Below, piece after piece: positions 10,081-25,600 of a stretch of DNA of 64,000 nucleotides. The notes beneath the pieces were generated by a model. It was not told the DNA's origin, made no database searches, and saw nothing but the letters and a program-made list of their open reading frames with translations. How positions within the stretch are numbered: position 1 is the stretch's first letter; every line of letters begins with the position of its first letter. The translations under genes were made by a program, and so were the position numbers. Origin of the DNA: Pectobacterium brasiliense (GTDB lineage: Bacteria > Pseudomonadota > Gammaproteobacteria > Enterobacterales > Enterobacteriaceae); NCBI RefSeq assembly GCF_016950255.1, contig NZ_JACGFN010000004.1, positions 10,942-74,941 on the forward strand. Reading direction: 5' to 3'.

Positions 10081-11958
10081 ATGATTAAAAAAATTTCGCT
10101 GCTGACGGCGCTTTCCGTCACGGCATTTTCTGGCTGGGCACAGGAAAACAGTTCATCTCCAAATTCGTCATCGGAAAAAAATGCCGATGATATGGTAGTC
10201 ACAGCAAATCGTTTCGCACAGCCAGTTTCGTCGGTGCTGGCACCCACGACTGTAGTGACCAGAGAAGAGATCGAGCGTTTGCAGGCGAAGAGCCTGACTG
10301 ATGTTATGCGCCGCTTGCCGGGTGTGGACATCGGACAAAACGGCGGCTTAGGGCAAAAAAGTTCGTTGTTTATCCGTGGGACTAACTCGAGCCATGTGTT
10401 GGTGCTGATCGATGGTATTCGCCTTAATCAAGCGGGTCTAAGTGGTTCATCTGACCTCAGCCAAATCCCCCTCTCACTGGTGCAGAAAGTTGAATATATT
10501 CGTGGCGCACGTTCTGCGGTTTATGGTTCTGATGCAATTGGCGGCGTAGTAAACATCATCACCACCAGAGAGAAGAACGGTACGACGCTGTCCGCTGGTA
10601 TCGGCTCTAATGGGTATCAATCTTATGATGCAGTAACGCAAAAAGCATTTGGCGACAGTACAACAGCGACATTGGCTGGTAATTACGTCTACACCAAAGG
10701 ATTTGACGTGGTTGCTTACGGTACTGCTTCGCCCGCGCAACCCGACCGTGACGGATTTATGAGTAAATCGCTGTATGGGACGGTTGAACATAAGTTTGGT
10801 GAGCATTTTAGCGGTTTTTTACGGGGCTATGGTTATGACAACCGTACTGACTACGATAACTTCTCAGCAGTAGATACTCGCCAGCTTTATAGCCAAACAT
10901 GGGATACCGGTCTGCGTTATCAGAGCGGCATCTACTCCACGCAGCTAATTGGAAGCTATAGCCATAGCAAGGATTATGACTACGATCCGCTCCGAGGCCT
11001 ACATGGTGTTGGTGCGACGTTAGTTGATTCTCAGCAATACAACGCACAGTGGGGCAATACACTGCAAGTGGGCACGGGTACAGTGAGTGCTGGTGTTGAT
11101 TGGCAGGATCAGATCATCAAGCCTGATTCAACTAATGTGAACCGAGAGGAAAGCCAGCACAATACTGGTATTTACCTGACTGGTCAGCAACGTTTTGCTT
11201 CCGTAGTGCTTGAAGGGTCTGTACGTGGCGACGATCAATCTGAATTCGGTTGGCATAGTACTTGGCAAACCGGGGCGTCCTGGGAATTTATTGAAGGCTA
11301 TCGCCTGATTGCTTCTTATGGTACTGCATTTAAAGCGCCAAATATGGGACAGCTATATGGAAGGTTTGGCAGCAACCGTGACCTTCAGCCAGAAGAAAGT
11401 AAACAGTGGGAAAGTGGGGTTGAAGGCCTTACTGGGCCAGTTACATGGAGGGTTTCTGGATACCGCAATGACATCGACAATCTGATTGATGCAACAGGCA
11501 GTACAGGTTACGTTTATGAAAATGTCGGTAAAGCCAAAATCAAAGGAATTGAAGCCACCGCCAGTTTTGACACTGGGCCTGTAGGTCATCGTATTAGCTA
11601 TGACTATGTTGACTCACGTAATGCCATCACCGATGAGCCACTGGCTCGCCGTGCAAAGCAGCAGGTGAAATATCAACTGGATTGGCAGGTGTTCGACCTC
11701 GATTGGAGCGTAACGTACCAATATCTGGGAGGTCGTTATGACAAAGATTATGGCAATTATGTTCCTGCGATTGATGACTACCAGACTGTCAAGCTTGGCG
11801 GCGTAAGCCTCTGGGATCTCGCTGCCTCATATCCGATCACCTCTCATCTGACAGTTCGTGGTAGAATCGCCAACCTGTTTGATAAAGATTATGAGACGGC
11901 ATATGGCTACCGCACGGCAGGGCGAGAATACTATCTCACAGGAAGCTATACCTTCTAA
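10081..11958 (+). CDS. btuB: Outer membrane TonB-dependent vitamin B12 receptor
   Basis: A 625-residue protein (E. coli 614). A signal peptide ends near residue 21 (SGWAQ). The TonB box [10 protein letters not shown] is near residue 38-47, followed by the plug domain ([22 protein letters not shown] split over about 75-100, [20 protein letters not shown] near 140-160) and a 22-strand type barrel that ends in the canonical C-terminal aromatic residue (LTGSYTF). It imports cobalamins across the outer membrane with energy from TonB. It is controlled by the upstream riboswitch, and its last 56 bases overlap murI in another frame. Confidence 0.96.
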   Translation: MIKKISLLTALSVTAFSGWAQENSSSPNSSSEKNADDMVVTANRFAQPVSSVLAPTTVVTREEIERLQAKSLTDVMRRLPGVDIGQNGGLGQKSSLFIRGTNSSHVLVLIDGIRLNQAGLSGSSDLSQIPLSLVQKVEYIRGARSAVYGSDAIGGVVNIITTREKNGTTLSAGIGSNGYQSYDAVTQKAFGDSTTATLAGNYVYTKGFDVVAYGTASPAQPDRDGFMSKSLYGTVEHKFGEHFSGFLRGYGYDNRTDYDNFSAVDTRQLYSQTWDTGLRYQSGIYSTQLIGSYSHSKDYDYDPLRGLHGVGATLVDSQQYNAQWGNTLQVGTGTVSAGVDWQDQIIKPDSTNVNREESQHNTGIYLTGQQRFASVVLEGSVRGDDQSEFGWHSTWQTGASWEFIEGYRLIASYGTAFKAPNMGQLYGRFGSNRDLQPEESKQWESGVEGLTGPVTWRVSGYRNDIDNLIDATGSTGYVYENVGKAKIKGIEATASFDTGPVGHRISYDYVDSRNAITDEPLARRAKQQVKYQLDWQVFDLDWSVTYQYLGGRYDKDYGNYVPAIDDYQTVKLGGVSLWDLAASYPITSHLTVRGRIANLFDKDYETAYGYRTAGREYYLTGSYTF

Positions 11959-12760
11959 CCTGCCATCTCGTCCTACGGTTCTGGTCTTCGATTCCGGCGT
12001 AGGCGGGCTGTCTGTTTATGATGAAATCCGGCAGCTCTTGCCGGATCTTCACTATATATACGCATTCGATAACGAAGCGTTTCCGTATGGTGAAAAATCA
12101 CAGCAGTTTATTATCGAGCGCGTGGTTGAGATTGTTAACGCAGTTCAACTACGCCATCAGCTCGCATTGGTTGTAATCGCCTGTAATACGGCGAGTACGA
12201 TTTCCCTTCCTGCCCTGCGTGAGCGCTTTACTTTCCCTGTCGTGGGCGTTGTCCCTGCGGTGAAGCCTGCGGCTAAGCTGACGCGCAACGGCGTTGTCGG
12301 CCTATTGGCAACGCGCGCAACGGTTCAACGTCCGTATACGCACGAACTGATTGCCCGTTTTGCGACGGATTGCCAAATTTTGTCATTGGGATCGTCAGAA
12401 CTAGTCGAGTTAGCAGAAGCGAAATTGCAGGGGGAGACGATCTCCATTTCTGAACTGCAAAGAATTCTGCGCCCTTGGCTGCGTTTACCGGAACCGCCAG
12501 ATACGGTCGTGCTTGGATGTACGCATTTTCCATTATTAGCAGAAGAACTGAAAATGGCCTTGCCAGATGGTACACGTCTTGTGGATTCTGGTTCTGCTAT
12601 AGCTAAAAGAACAGCATGGCTAATTGCTAATCTGGATAATCCTCCACTTTCGACAGATAAGAATCTGGTTTACTGCCTGACGATTACACCTAAAGTCGCC
12701 ACGCTGTGGCCAATATTGCAGCGTTATGGCTTCGATTCGCTGGAAAAACTGCCACTTTGA
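11903..12760 (+). CDS. murI: Glutamate racemase
   Basis: A 285-residue enzyme (same as E. coli) that makes D-glutamate for peptidoglycan. Both catalytic cysteines are visible: Cys94 in VIACNTAST and a second near residue 206 in LGCTHFPLL, with the N-terminal [14 protein letters not shown] motif. The frame is open upstream to 11858, but the ATG at 11903 gives the family start MAT and the expected length. The gene overlaps the end of btuB by 56 bases, so the two are likely translationally coupled. The family has a UDP-MurNAc-Ala-activated N-terminal extension in enterics, consistent with the roughly 22 residues before PTVLVFD. Confidence 0.96.
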   Translation: MATARQGENTISQEAIPSNLPSRPTVLVFDSGVGGLSVYDEIRQLLPDLHYIYAFDNEAFPYGEKSQQFIIERVVEIVNAVQLRHQLALVVIACNTASTISLPALRERFTFPVVGVVPAVKPAAKLTRNGVVGLLATRATVQRPYTHELIARFATDCQILSLGSSELVELAEAKLQGETISISELQRILRPWLRLPEPPDTVVLGCTHFPLLAEELKMALPDGTRLVDSGSAIAKRTAWLIANLDNPPLSTDKNLVYCLTITPKVATLWPILQRYGFDSLEKLPL

Positions 12761-12811
12761 TAGCCTTGTGGGCAAATAGTAGACGAACGATAATTTTTTT
12801 GCATTTAGCAC

Positions 12812-13140
12812 TTGTCAGCCGCCGAGAAGTCCCTATAATGCGCCTCCACTGACACGGCAACAGCGACACGCAGTTGCGGTAACAGGAAAAAAGATTCACC
12901 GAAGGCGGTCAGTAATGACTTGACTTCACAGCGGAAAAGCATAGTATATGCAGCCCGCGCCACCGATGAAGTGGCACTGCTCTTTAACAATTTAATCAGA
13001 CAATCTGTGTGGGCACTCACAAGACCGTATCTTAACGATATAAAAAAGTCTTGAAGAGTGAACAACAGTAAATTCATTACGAATAAACAGTTTTAATTCT
13101 TTGAGCATCGCTGACGAGTTCAGCAAATCAAACAAATCTT
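12812..13140 (+). promoter_or_regulatory. rRNA operon promoters P1 and P2, boxA and leader (first operon)
   Basis: P1 has -35 TTGTCA (12812-12817) and -10 TATAAT (12834-12839) with the 16-base spacing typical of rRNA promoters, a GC-rich discriminator (GCGCC) and an A/T-rich UP-like stretch upstream. P2 has TTGACT (12920-12925) and a -10 near 12942-12949. The antitermination boxA TGCTCTTTAACA is at 12978-12989. The leader continues to the 16S 5' end. Confidence 0.9.
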
Positions 13141-14682
<1,542 letters not shown>

Positions 14683-14822
14683 CCAAGAAGATGTGTGTTG
14701 CGTGAAGTGCTCACACAGATTGTCTGATGAAAATACTGAGCAAGCGCACCTGTTGATGTCATGAGTGTAGACTCATGCTGACGCGAGCGTGCCGGGTTTA
14801 TGACCTGGTGCGGATTTTTCGT

Positions 14823-14898
14823 GTCCCCATCGTCTAGAGGCCTAGGACACTGCCCTTTCACGGCTGTAACAGGGGTTCGAATCCCCTTGGGGACGCCA
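14823..14898 (+). tRNA. gltT: tRNA-Glu (TTC) in the 16S-23S spacer
   Basis: A 76-base tRNA including CCA, anticodon TTC in CCCTTTCACGG, with the 5' GTCCCC / 3' GGGGAC acceptor stem. A single tRNA-Glu spacer is the same arrangement as E. coli rrnB, which sits at this locus (btuB-murI-rrnB-murB). A second boxA-like element (GCTCTTTAACAA) follows before 23S at about 14971-14982. Confidence 0.98.
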
Positions 14899-15125
14899 AT
14901 CCGATAATGAGTGAAAGACATTATCACGAATATCTTAAAGATGATTCTTCGGAGTCATGTTTACGATATTGCTCTTTAACAATCTGGAACAAGCTGAAAA
15001 TTGAAACATGACAGCTGAACATTGATGACTGCCTTCGGGCGGGTCATGATGAATCAGCCTGTCAATGAGTCTCTCAAATAATCGCAGCGCGATGATGAAT
15101 CAATCGAAACATCTTCGGGTTGTGA

Positions 15126-18032
<2,907 letters not shown>

Positions 18033-18170
18033 ACAACACCGAAGGTGTTTTGTGGGTGATGAAAGACTCATAGAGAACGATGTTCAGCTTGTTCAGAGAT
18101 TGGTTCTGGTGGTTGCGTGATGACAAGAGAGAGAAAGTCAGCACAGTAACGGCTGGAATGAAACAGAATT

Positions 18171-18290
18171 TGCCTGGCGGCGATAGCGCGGTGGTCCCAC
18201 CTGACCCCATGCCGAACTCAGAAGTGAAACGCCGTAGCGCCGATGGTAGTGTGGGGCTTCCCCATGTGAGAGTAGGGAACTGCCAGGCAT
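18171..18290 (+). rRNA. rrf: 5S ribosomal RNA (first copy)
   Basis: A 120-base gene from TGCCTGGCGGC to CTGCCAGGCAT; its two ends pair as the helix I stem. It contains the conserved CCGAACTCAGAAGTGAAACG loop region. It lies 138 bases after 23S. Same sequence as the second copy as far as I can compare. Confidence 0.98.
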
Positions 18291-18301
18291 CAAACAAGTG
18301 G

Positions 18302-18331
18302 AAAGCCCCTGTCGAAAGACAGGGGCTTTTT
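18302..18331 (+). terminator. rRNA operon terminator
   Basis: A 12-base perfect stem AAAGCCCCTGTC / GACAGGGGCTTT with a GAAA tetraloop, followed by a T run, 11 bases after 5S. Confidence 0.93.
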
Positions 18332-18442
18332 GCTATGGGCGTTAGGAAAAATTGTTTATACGTATCCGGTGGCAAAAGGCAGTCGGTATCTTGCGTAGAT
18401 CAGGTAGACTATGCGATATCTGAATTAGTAGGTATTTCTATC

Positions 18443-19480
18443 ATGGCGTCGAGCGTTATTTCATTAAAGTCTTATAACTCTTTCTCATTACCTGTTTCCG
18501 CATCTTGTATTAAGGTTGCGGATACTCAGGAGAAATTGATTGAAGGATGGCGCGTCGCCAGTGCATCACAAGAGCCGATTTTGTTGCTAGGGGAAGGGAG
18601 TAATGTCCTTTTTCTTGAAGACTTTTTAGGTACTATTCTGCTAAATCGGCTTAAGGGTATAGATATTCGAGAAGAAAGCGATGGCTGGTATCTTCATGTT
18701 GGTGCAGGTGAGAATTGGCATCAATTAGTTGAATATACACTTAAGCGTGGCATTGCTGGGTTAGAAAATCTGGCATTAATTCCCGGATGTGTGGGTTCTG
18801 CACCGATACAGAATATCGGTGCGTACGGTATCGAGTTACAGCATGTTTGTGATTATGTTGACGTGTTAGATCTGGCTGAAGGTAAAGTCATGCGTTTTAC
18901 CTCTGAGGAATGCCAGTTCGGTTACCGTGAAAGCATATTTAAGCATCAATACCGCTCTGGATTTGCGATCACCGCTGTAGGGCTTTTTTTAAAGAAAGAG
19001 TGGAACCCGATACTTAACTACGGTGATTTGGTCAAGCTGGACCCTACAACCGTTACGCCACTGCAGGTATTTGACTCTGTATGTCATATGCGTCGAAGTA
19101 AACTCCCAGACCCTGTAGTGACAGGTAATGCTGGTAGCTTCTTCAAAAATCCAATAATTGCACAACAGCATGCCGAACGTATTTTACGAGAGTATCCAAA
19201 CGCACCTCAGTATTTGCAAGCCGATGGTAACGTTAAATTGGCAGCTGGATGGTTAATTGATCAGTGTAAACTTAAAGGATTCCAGCTTGGTGGTGCTGCT
19301 GTTCACGAGAAACAGGCATTAGTTCTGATTAATAAAAATAATTCAAAAAGCTCAGATATTGTTGAATTAGCTCGTTACGTCCGCAACCAAGTTTCTGAAA
19401 AATTCTCCATACAGCTGGAACCTGAAGTTCGCTTTATTGCTGCGCATGGAGAGGTCAATGCCATCGAGGTATTATCATGA
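18443..19480 (+). CDS. murB: UDP-N-acetylenolpyruvoylglucosamine reductase
   Basis: A 345-residue flavoprotein (E. coli 342) that reduces UDP-GlcNAc-enolpyruvate to UDP-MurNAc in peptidoglycan synthesis. The FAD-binding [11 protein letters not shown] is near residue 50, [17 protein letters not shown] near 115, the catalytic serine is in [10 protein letters not shown] near 230 and the C-terminal catalytic glutamate is in EPEVRFI. The frame is open back to 18080 through the 5S gene; the ATG at 18443 is chosen because it is downstream of the rRNA terminator and gives the family length. It ends in a 4-base ATGA overlap with birA. Confidence 0.96.
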   Translation: MASSVISLKSYNSFSLPVSASCIKVADTQEKLIEGWRVASASQEPILLLGEGSNVLFLEDFLGTILLNRLKGIDIREESDGWYLHVGAGENWHQLVEYTLKRGIAGLENLALIPGCVGSAPIQNIGAYGIELQHVCDYVDVLDLAEGKVMRFTSEECQFGYRESIFKHQYRSGFAITAVGLFLKKEWNPILNYGDLVKLDPTTVTPLQVFDSVCHMRRSKLPDPVVTGNAGSFFKNPIIAQQHAERILREYPNAPQYLQADGNVKLAAGWLIDQCKLKGFQLGGAAVHEKQALVLINKNNSKSSDIVELARYVRNQVSEKFSIQLEPEVRFIAAHGEVNAIEVLS

Positions 19481-20436
19481 GAGATATTACAGTTCCTCTT
19501 AAGTTGATTAAAATTCTCTCTGATGGGGAGTTTTATTCCGGTGAGTTGCTGGGCGAAATGATGGGGATGAGCCGTGCTGCGATTAATAAACACATTCAAA
19601 CTATACGCGACTGGGGAATTGATATATTTACTGTAACGGGTAAGGGCTATTCTTTGCCAGCGCCTATGCAGTTATTAGATGAAGAGGTTATCCTTAAGGA
19701 CCTACCTGAAGGTGGCGTAACGGTTTTACCTGTCGTCGATTCTACGAATCAGTACATTTTAGAACGATTGGATACACTGTCCTCCGGTGATGCATGCCTT
19801 GCTGAATATCAGCAGGCTGGGCGTGGTCGTCGGGGGCGGCAATGGTTTTCACCCTTTGGTGCGAATTTGTATTTGTCCTTATATTGGCGCTTAGAGCAGG
19901 GACCCGCTGCGGCTGTTGGCGTGAGTCTGGTTATCGGTATCGTAATGGCCGAAGTGCTACATAAGCTGGGTGCTGATGGTGTTCGAGTCAAATGGCCTAA
20001 TGACTTATATTTGAAGGATAGAAAGTTGGCTGGCATTCTTGTCGAGCTGACAGGGAAAACTGGGGATGCTGCTAATTTAGTCATTGGTGCAGGTATTAAT
20101 CTACAAATGAGAGCACCTGCTCCAGATACGATTAATCAAGGCTGGATAAATTTACAAGAGGCAGGTATAGAGATTAATCGTAATACTCTCGCTTCGACTC
20201 TTATTTCTGAATTAAGAAGCGCTTTGGCCGTCTTTGAACTACAAGGTCTTGAACCATTTATTCCCAGATGGGAAAAGTTGGATAACTATTTTAATCGTCC
20301 GATCCGCTTGATTATCGGTAATCGCGAAATTCATGGGGTAGACCGAGGAATCGATCGCCAGGGTGCATTGTTATTAGAAGCTGATGGTTTGATAACACCG
20401 TATATTGGTGGGGAAATTTCTCTGCGCGGCGCATAA
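19477..20436 (+). CDS. birA: Biotin-protein ligase and biotin operon repressor
   Basis: A 319-residue protein (E. coli 321). An N-terminal winged helix is at about residues 5-60 ([19 protein letters not shown]). The ligase core has the biotinyl-AMP loop GRGRRG at residues 115-120, exactly the E. coli position, and [17 protein letters not shown] near 180. It activates biotin, attaches it to acetyl-CoA carboxylase BCCP, and represses the bio operon when biotin is plentiful. The start overlaps the murB stop by 4 bases. Confidence 0.96.
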   Translation: MRDITVPLKLIKILSDGEFYSGELLGEMMGMSRAAINKHIQTIRDWGIDIFTVTGKGYSLPAPMQLLDEEVILKDLPEGGVTVLPVVDSTNQYILERLDTLSSGDACLAEYQQAGRGRRGRQWFSPFGANLYLSLYWRLEQGPAAAVGVSLVIGIVMAEVLHKLGADGVRVKWPNDLYLKDRKLAGILVELTGKTGDAANLVIGAGINLQMRAPAPDTINQGWINLQEAGIEINRNTLASTLISELRSALAVFELQGLEPFIPRWEKLDNYFNRPIRLIIGNREIHGVDRGIDRQGALLLEADGLITPYIGGEISLRGA

Positions 20437-20458
20437 AAAAGGGGGAATTCCCCCTTTT
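20437..20458. terminator. Bidirectional terminator between birA and coaA
   Basis: AAAAGGGGG and CCCCCTTTT arms around AATT, with an A run on one side and Ts on the other, so it can serve both convergent genes. It begins right at the birA stop. Confidence 0.85.
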
Positions 20459-20474
20459 CCATATTCATTCATTT

Positions 20475-21425
20475 TTACTTTCTTAATCGAACACATTCAA
20501 CGGCATGATTAGCACTTTTAGTCATAATAAGACTCGCTCTCTCCCGAGTGGGAAGGATATTTTCTTTTAGATTAAGTCCATTAATTTCCGCCCATAACTG
20601 AGATGCAATACCGACGGCTTCTTCTTTCGCCAATTTTGCATAATTATGGAAGTATGAATTTGGATTTGAGAATGCACCTTGTCTAAATTTCAAAAAGCGA
20701 TTTATATACCATGTTTTTAGCAGTGTTTCAGGTGCATCCACATAGATAGAGAAATCTACAAAATCAGAAACGAAAACTCTATGTGGATCATGTGGATAGT
20801 CCATTCCGCTTTGTAAAACATTCAACCCTTCTAATATTAAAATATCAGGTTGTTCCAACACTTTATTGTTATTAGGGACGATATCATATGTCAGATGGGA
20901 ATAAGTCGGAGCTGTGACTTTGTGTGTCCCTGACTTTATATCAGAAACAAATTTTACCAGGCTGTGCATATCATATGACTGTGGAAAGCCTTTTTTCTTC
21001 ATCAAGTCGCGTTCTTTTAGCACCTTATTTGGATGAAGAAATCCATCGGTTGTAATAAGTTCTACACTGCGATGTTCCGGCCAGCGGCTTAATAACGCTT
21101 GGAGCACACGGGCTGTGGTACTTTTCCCTACAGCGACACTACCTGCGATGCCGATTATGTAAGGTATTTTTTGGCCATCGGTTCCTAAAAACTGCTCGAG
21201 CACAGCCTGACGGCGTAAATTAGAGCTTATATAGAAATTGAGCAGGCGAGATAGCGGCAGATAAATTTCCGCGACTTCGTCTAATGAAAGGTCTTCGTTA
21301 ATGCCTTTGAGCTTAACGATTTCTTCCTCTGTCAGCGTTAACGGGACGGAATCGCGCAAGGCGGCCCATTGGCTGCGGTTAAATTGTAGATATGGCGTGG
21401 CCAAGGATTGCTCTCTGTTGCTCAT
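20475..21425 (-). CDS. coaA: Type I pantothenate kinase
   Basis: A 316-residue protein, the E. coli length. The P-loop GSVAVGKST is at residues 95-103, and TTDGFLHPN and the [16 protein letters not shown] region are present. It phosphorylates pantothenate in the first, feedback-regulated step of CoA synthesis. Convergent with birA, as in E. coli. The ATG at 21425 gives the family start MSNREQSL. Confidence 0.97.
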   Translation of the reverse strand: MSNREQSLATPYLQFNRSQWAALRDSVPLTLTEEEIVKLKGINEDLSLDEVAEIYLPLSRLLNFYISSNLRRQAVLEQFLGTDGQKIPYIIGIAGSVAVGKSTTARVLQALLSRWPEHRSVELITTDGFLHPNKVLKERDLMKKKGFPQSYDMHSLVKFVSDIKSGTHKVTAPTYSHLTYDIVPNNNKVLEQPDILILEGLNVLQSGMDYPHDPHRVFVSDFVDFSIYVDAPETLLKTWYINRFLKFRQGAFSNPNSYFHNYAKLAKEEAVGIASQLWAEINGLNLKENILPTRERASLIMTKSANHAVECVRLRK

Positions 21426-21599
21426 AAGTCGTGTTCTGCCTGCTTCACAGGTAAGAAAAGGGACTCTCAGCCCAGCGAAGAAAACGGGCTATTAGTTTAG
21501 CCAACGCGATGATCGCGGCACCTTCTCTTATGTAATAAATTTTTGATAATGGGCAGGTTAACACTTTGCTACTAGAAAGAAGAAGAGAAAATCGGTGCT

Positions 21600-21633
21600 G
21601 TACCCGATGCTTCTATGTTTACGCATCGGGTAC
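21600..21633 (-). terminator. Probable terminator of the GNAT gene
   Basis: A perfect 11-base inverted repeat GTACCCGATGC / GCATCGGGTAC with a 12-base loop lies just past the stop of the minus-strand GNAT gene. The following T run is weak. Confidence 0.55.
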
Positions 21634-21636
21634 TCG

Positions 21637-22185
21637 CTAGCTAGCGATGGCTTTACCTAAACCATTCACAGCAAAGAGACGCTTATAATAGATGGCTGTT
21701 GGGTGGTAATAGCCATCAGGTGTGCAAGCATAGTCTGGCAATTCTCCCAGATGGCGATAACCCAAGGCACGGTAAAACGCTTCTGCGGGGGAACCTGCTT
21801 GGGTGTCTAAGTAGAGCAAGCCCCTCTGCTGTAAAAGTGCGCTCTTTTCCAATAGCTGAATGAGCAGTCGGCCTATTCCCGCTCTTCTTGTGCGGCTATG
21901 GACCAGTAATTTTTGAATTTCAGCTCTGTTTTTTCCGTTTGTTTTTTGACACAACTCGAGCTGTACGCTTCCGACGATACCCTCCTCATCGCGCGCCACC
22001 CATATCATACGTTCACCGTTGGAAACTGATTTTTGCAAACTATGAAAATATTCTGTGGCTTCTTTATGGGACAGTGGCGAGTGGTATCCAACAGAAGCGC
22101 CTTTTTCTACAGCATCTATCAATAGATTAGCCAGTTCCTCACGATAGACAGGCAAGGTTGCTGCATTGAGTTGAACGGTTTTCAT
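21637..22185 (-). CDS. GNAT-family N-acetyltransferase
   Basis: A 182-residue single-domain GNAT protein. Motif A is clear: EIQKLLVHSRTRRAGIGRLL at about residues 89-108, with the acetyl-CoA pyrophosphate loop R-R-A-G-I-G. Motif B follows (LLYLDTQAGSPAEAFYRALGY near 122-142). The substrate cannot be told from sequence; similar proteins acetylate amino acid or antibiotic-like amines or protein N-termini. It has no counterpart between coaA and the thrU tRNA cluster in E. coli, so it is an addition to the conserved order. The start is the ATG at 22185, preceded by AGGGGC. Confidence 0.85.
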   Translation of the reverse strand: MKTVQLNAATLPVYREELANLLIDAVEKGASVGYHSPLSHKEATEYFHSLQKSVSNGERMIWVARDEEGIVGSVQLELCQKTNGKNRAEIQKLLVHSRTRRAGIGRLLIQLLEKSALLQQRGLLYLDTQAGSPAEAFYRALGYRHLGELPDYACTPDGYYHPTAIYYKRLFAVNGLGKAIAS

Positions 22186-22473
22186 CGTACTTTGCCCCTT
22201 CTACAGACATTTATTTTTAATCAAGCAAAATGCATTCCAGGTCTGTTTTCTTAGAAAAACGAGCAAAATAGCATCGGTCGGTGCAGCGACTGCTCTTCTA
22301 AAGGGCAAAATCGTATTTTTGGTGCAAGAGAAACAAGAGGAAGGTTGATGGCGAAATCACCATTTTGTTGGATAGGGTTGGTGGTTCTTTGCACTATTTC
22401 TTACTGTTATTCTAGATTTATAGCTGAATTTGGATAAAATCTAAGCGATAGCGCATTTTACGCAATTTTTTTG
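22186..22473. other. Upstream region between the GNAT gene and the tRNA cluster
   Basis: About 290 bases with no ORF. AT-rich towards its end, where it should contain upstream activating sequence for the tRNA-tufB promoter. Nothing else recognised. Confidence 0.5.
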
Positions 22474-22502
22474 TTGCATCGAGCGTTCTGTCTACCTAGA
22501 AT
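22474..22502 (+). promoter_or_regulatory. Promoter of the thrU-tyrU-glyT-thrT-tufB unit
   Basis: -35 TTGCAT (22474-22479) and -10 TAGAAT (22497-22502) are 17 bases apart, followed by the GC-rich discriminator GCGC that marks stringently controlled stable-RNA promoters. A T-rich UP-like stretch precedes it. The first tRNA starts 15 bases later. Confidence 0.8.
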
Positions 22503-22516
22503 GCGCAGCACTTGAA

Positions 22517-22592
<76 letters not shown>

Positions 22593-22607
22593 TCAAGTAC
22601 ACAATCA

Positions 22608-22691
<84 letters not shown>

Positions 22692-22821
22692 AATTCAATT
22701 CTGGCAACAGGATATTCGATACGGTAGCAAGACTAAGCCGGATCGACGAAGGCGGGGTCTATAAAATCTTATTCCTCAACTTCAAAATCTACAGAAAAAT
22801 TAGGTAGCCGAGTTCCAGGAT

Positions 22822-22896
<75 letters not shown>

Positions 22897-22902
22897 AGAT
22901 GT

Positions 22903-22978
22903 GCTGATATAGCTCAGTTGGTAGAGCGCACCCTTGGTAAGGGTGAGGTCGGCAGTTCGAATCTGCCTATCAGCACCA
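22903..22978 (+). tRNA. thrT: tRNA-Thr (GGT)
   Basis: A 76-base tRNA with CCA, GCTGATA/TATCAGC acceptor stem and anticodon GGT in CCTTGGTAAGG. It lies 6 bases after glyT and 107 bases before tufB, with which it is cotranscribed in E. coli. Confidence 0.97.
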
Positions 22979-23049
22979 CTTCCTTTTCCTCCTCCTGATT
23001 TTCTTTCTGTGAATAAATTCAGCAAGCTATCGCTTGGTTGATGTGGTGA

Positions 23050-24270
<1,221 letters not shown>

Positions 24271-24301
24271 TCGCTGATAACATTTGACGCGACACGCGAT
24301 A

Positions 24302-24328
24302 AAAGGGCATCATTTGATGCCCTTTTTC
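24302..24328 (+). terminator. tufB terminator
   Basis: AAAGGGCATCA / GATGCCCTTT hairpin with a tiny loop followed by TTTT, about 30 bases after the tufB stop. Confidence 0.9.
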
Positions 24329-24346
24329 TACGCTGTCATGGTAGAA

Positions 24347-24391
24347 CCTATCTCATCAGCGATTGTGAGATATAATCATTGGTGAGATAGG
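24347..24391 (+). promoter_or_regulatory. secE promoter region with three copies of TGAGATA
   Basis: A -10-like TATAAT (24371-24376) is flanked by a perfect 9-base inverted repeat CCTATCTCA (24347-24355) / TGAGATAGG (24383-24391). A further direct copy GTGAGATA overlaps the -10 (24365-24372). The -35 is poor, which would fit an activated or repressed promoter, but no regulator is known to me for this pattern. Confidence 0.5.
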
Positions 24392-24507
24392 CTCTGTAGA
24401 TACGGCGTAAATACCGAATTATTCGTTTTACAGAACATCTTTCGGTTTGGTTGCCCCGTGGTTGCGGGGCAAAGTTATTTGTCTGAATCATTGTGACAGG
24501 TTGGTTT

Positions 24508-24891
24508 ATGAGTGCGAATACCGAAGCTCAGGATAGTGGGCGTGGCCTGGAAGTGATTAAGTGGTTGGTAGTAGGTGCCTTGCTGGTTGTTGCGATTGTT
24601 GGCAATTATTATTACCGCGAATTTAGTCTTCCTCTGCGTGCATTGGCCGTTGTTATCCTGATCGCCGCAGCCGGTGGTGTGGCACTGCTGACCACGAAAG
24701 GCAAAGCAACCGTAGCGTTTGCTCGCGAAGCGCGTACCGAAGTGCGCAAAGTAATTTGGCCGACTCGTCAGGAAACGTTACACACCACGTTAATCGTTGC
24801 CGCGGTGACTGCCGTGATGTCACTGATTTTGTGGGGGCTGGATGGTATTCTGGTCCGTCTGGTATCGTTTATCACTGGCCTGAGGTTCTAA
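24508..24891 (+). CDS. secE: Preprotein translocase subunit SecE
   Basis: A 127-residue inner membrane protein with three hydrophobic segments (about 19-37, 45-63 and 93-116), the enterobacterial form. The conserved cytoplasmic amphipathic region [20 protein letters not shown] lies before the last segment. It clamps and stabilises SecY in the SecYEG channel. The frame is open to 24493, but the ATG at 24508 gives the family start MSANTEAQ. One base separates its stop from nusG. Confidence 0.97.
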   Translation: MSANTEAQDSGRGLEVIKWLVVGALLVVAIVGNYYYREFSLPLRALAVVILIAAAGGVALLTTKGKATVAFAREARTEVRKVIWPTRQETLHTTLIVAAVTAVMSLILWGLDGILVRLVSFITGLRF

Positions 24892-24892
24892 G

Positions 24893-25438
24893 ATGTCTGA
24901 AGCTCCAAAAAAACGTTGGTACGTCGTTCAGGCGTTTTCTGGTTTTGAAGGTCGCGTAGCACAATCTCTGCGTGAGCATATCAAACTCCATAATATGGAA
25001 GAGCTGTTTGGCGAAGTCATGGTTCCGACTGAAGAAGTCGTTGAGATCCGTGGTGGCCAGCGTCGCAAGAGCGAACGCAAGTTTTTCCCTGGTTATGTTT
25101 TAGTACAGATGGTGATGGAAGATGCCAGTTGGCATCTTGTACGCAGCGTACCTCGTGTTATGGGGTTCATTGGCGGCACATCTGACCGTCCTGCTCCAAT
25201 TAGTGACAAAGAAGTGGATGCGATCATGAATCGTCTCCAGCAGGTTGGCGACAAGCCTCGTCCGAAAACGCTGTTTGAACCGGGCGAAATGGTTCGTGTC
25301 AACGATGGTCCATTTGCCGACTTTAACGGTGTTGTTGAAGAAGTAGACTATGAGAAGAGCCGCCTGAAGGTGTCTGTTTCTATATTTGGTCGTGCGACAC
25401 CTGTTGAACTGGACTTTGCTCAGGTCGAAAAAGGCTAA
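24893..25438 (+). CDS. nusG: Transcription termination/antitermination factor NusG
   Basis: A 181-residue protein (E. coli length). The NGN domain occupies about residues 5-120 ([13 protein letters not shown] at the start, FPGYVLVQM near 65) and the KOW motif about 130-180 ([20 protein letters not shown]). NusG binds the RNA polymerase clamp, contacts Rho, and links polymerase to ribosomal protein S10. It starts 1 base after the secE stop, in the conserved secE-nusG operon. Confidence 0.98.
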   Translation: MSEAPKKRWYVVQAFSGFEGRVAQSLREHIKLHNMEELFGEVMVPTEEVVEIRGGQRRKSERKFFPGYVLVQMVMEDASWHLVRSVPRVMGFIGGTSDRPAPISDKEVDAIMNRLQQVGDKPRPKTLFEPGEMVRVNDGPFADFNGVVEEVDYEKSRLKVSVSIFGRATPVELDFAQVEKG

Positions 25439-25469
25439 TTGCCTGATAAGATTTGCTGAAAATAGCGAC

Positions 25470-25498
25470 TTGCCTATGGCGCGAAATTAACCTATAAT
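25470..25498 (+). promoter_or_regulatory. Promoter of the rplKA transcript
   Basis: -35 TTGCCT (25470-25475) and -10 TATAAT (25493-25498) are separated by 17 bases. The transcript would start about 95 bases before rplK. The -10 begins in the loop of the hairpin listed next (arms 25478-25488 and 25496-25506). Confidence 0.85.
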
Positions 25499-25516
25499 TT
25501 CGCGCCTTTTGTTTTT
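25478..25516 (+). terminator. nusG terminator overlapping the rplK promoter
   Basis: A perfect 11-base stem GGCGCGAAATT (25478-25488) / AATTTCGCGCC (25496-25506) with a 7-base loop is followed by TTTTGTTTTT. It is an intrinsic terminator for incoming secE-nusG transcription, and the same bases hold the spacer and -10 of the next promoter. Confidence 0.82.
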
Positions 25517-25554
25517 CAGTGGCCTCAATGGCGACTGAAGCGTAATACAAACCA

Positions 25555-25596
25555 CGGGGAGCCTTTCACTAGGCGCTATTACCCAATCGAGGAAAG
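25555..25596 (+). promoter_or_regulatory. Probable L1-binding leader of rplKA mRNA
   Basis: The segment with GGGGAGCC, a small loop and GGCGC just before the rplK ribosome binding site is where the L1 repressor site lies in E. coli, a mimic of the L1 site in 23S. The assignment rests on position and partial pairing. Confidence 0.5.
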
Positions 25597-25600
25597 TTAA

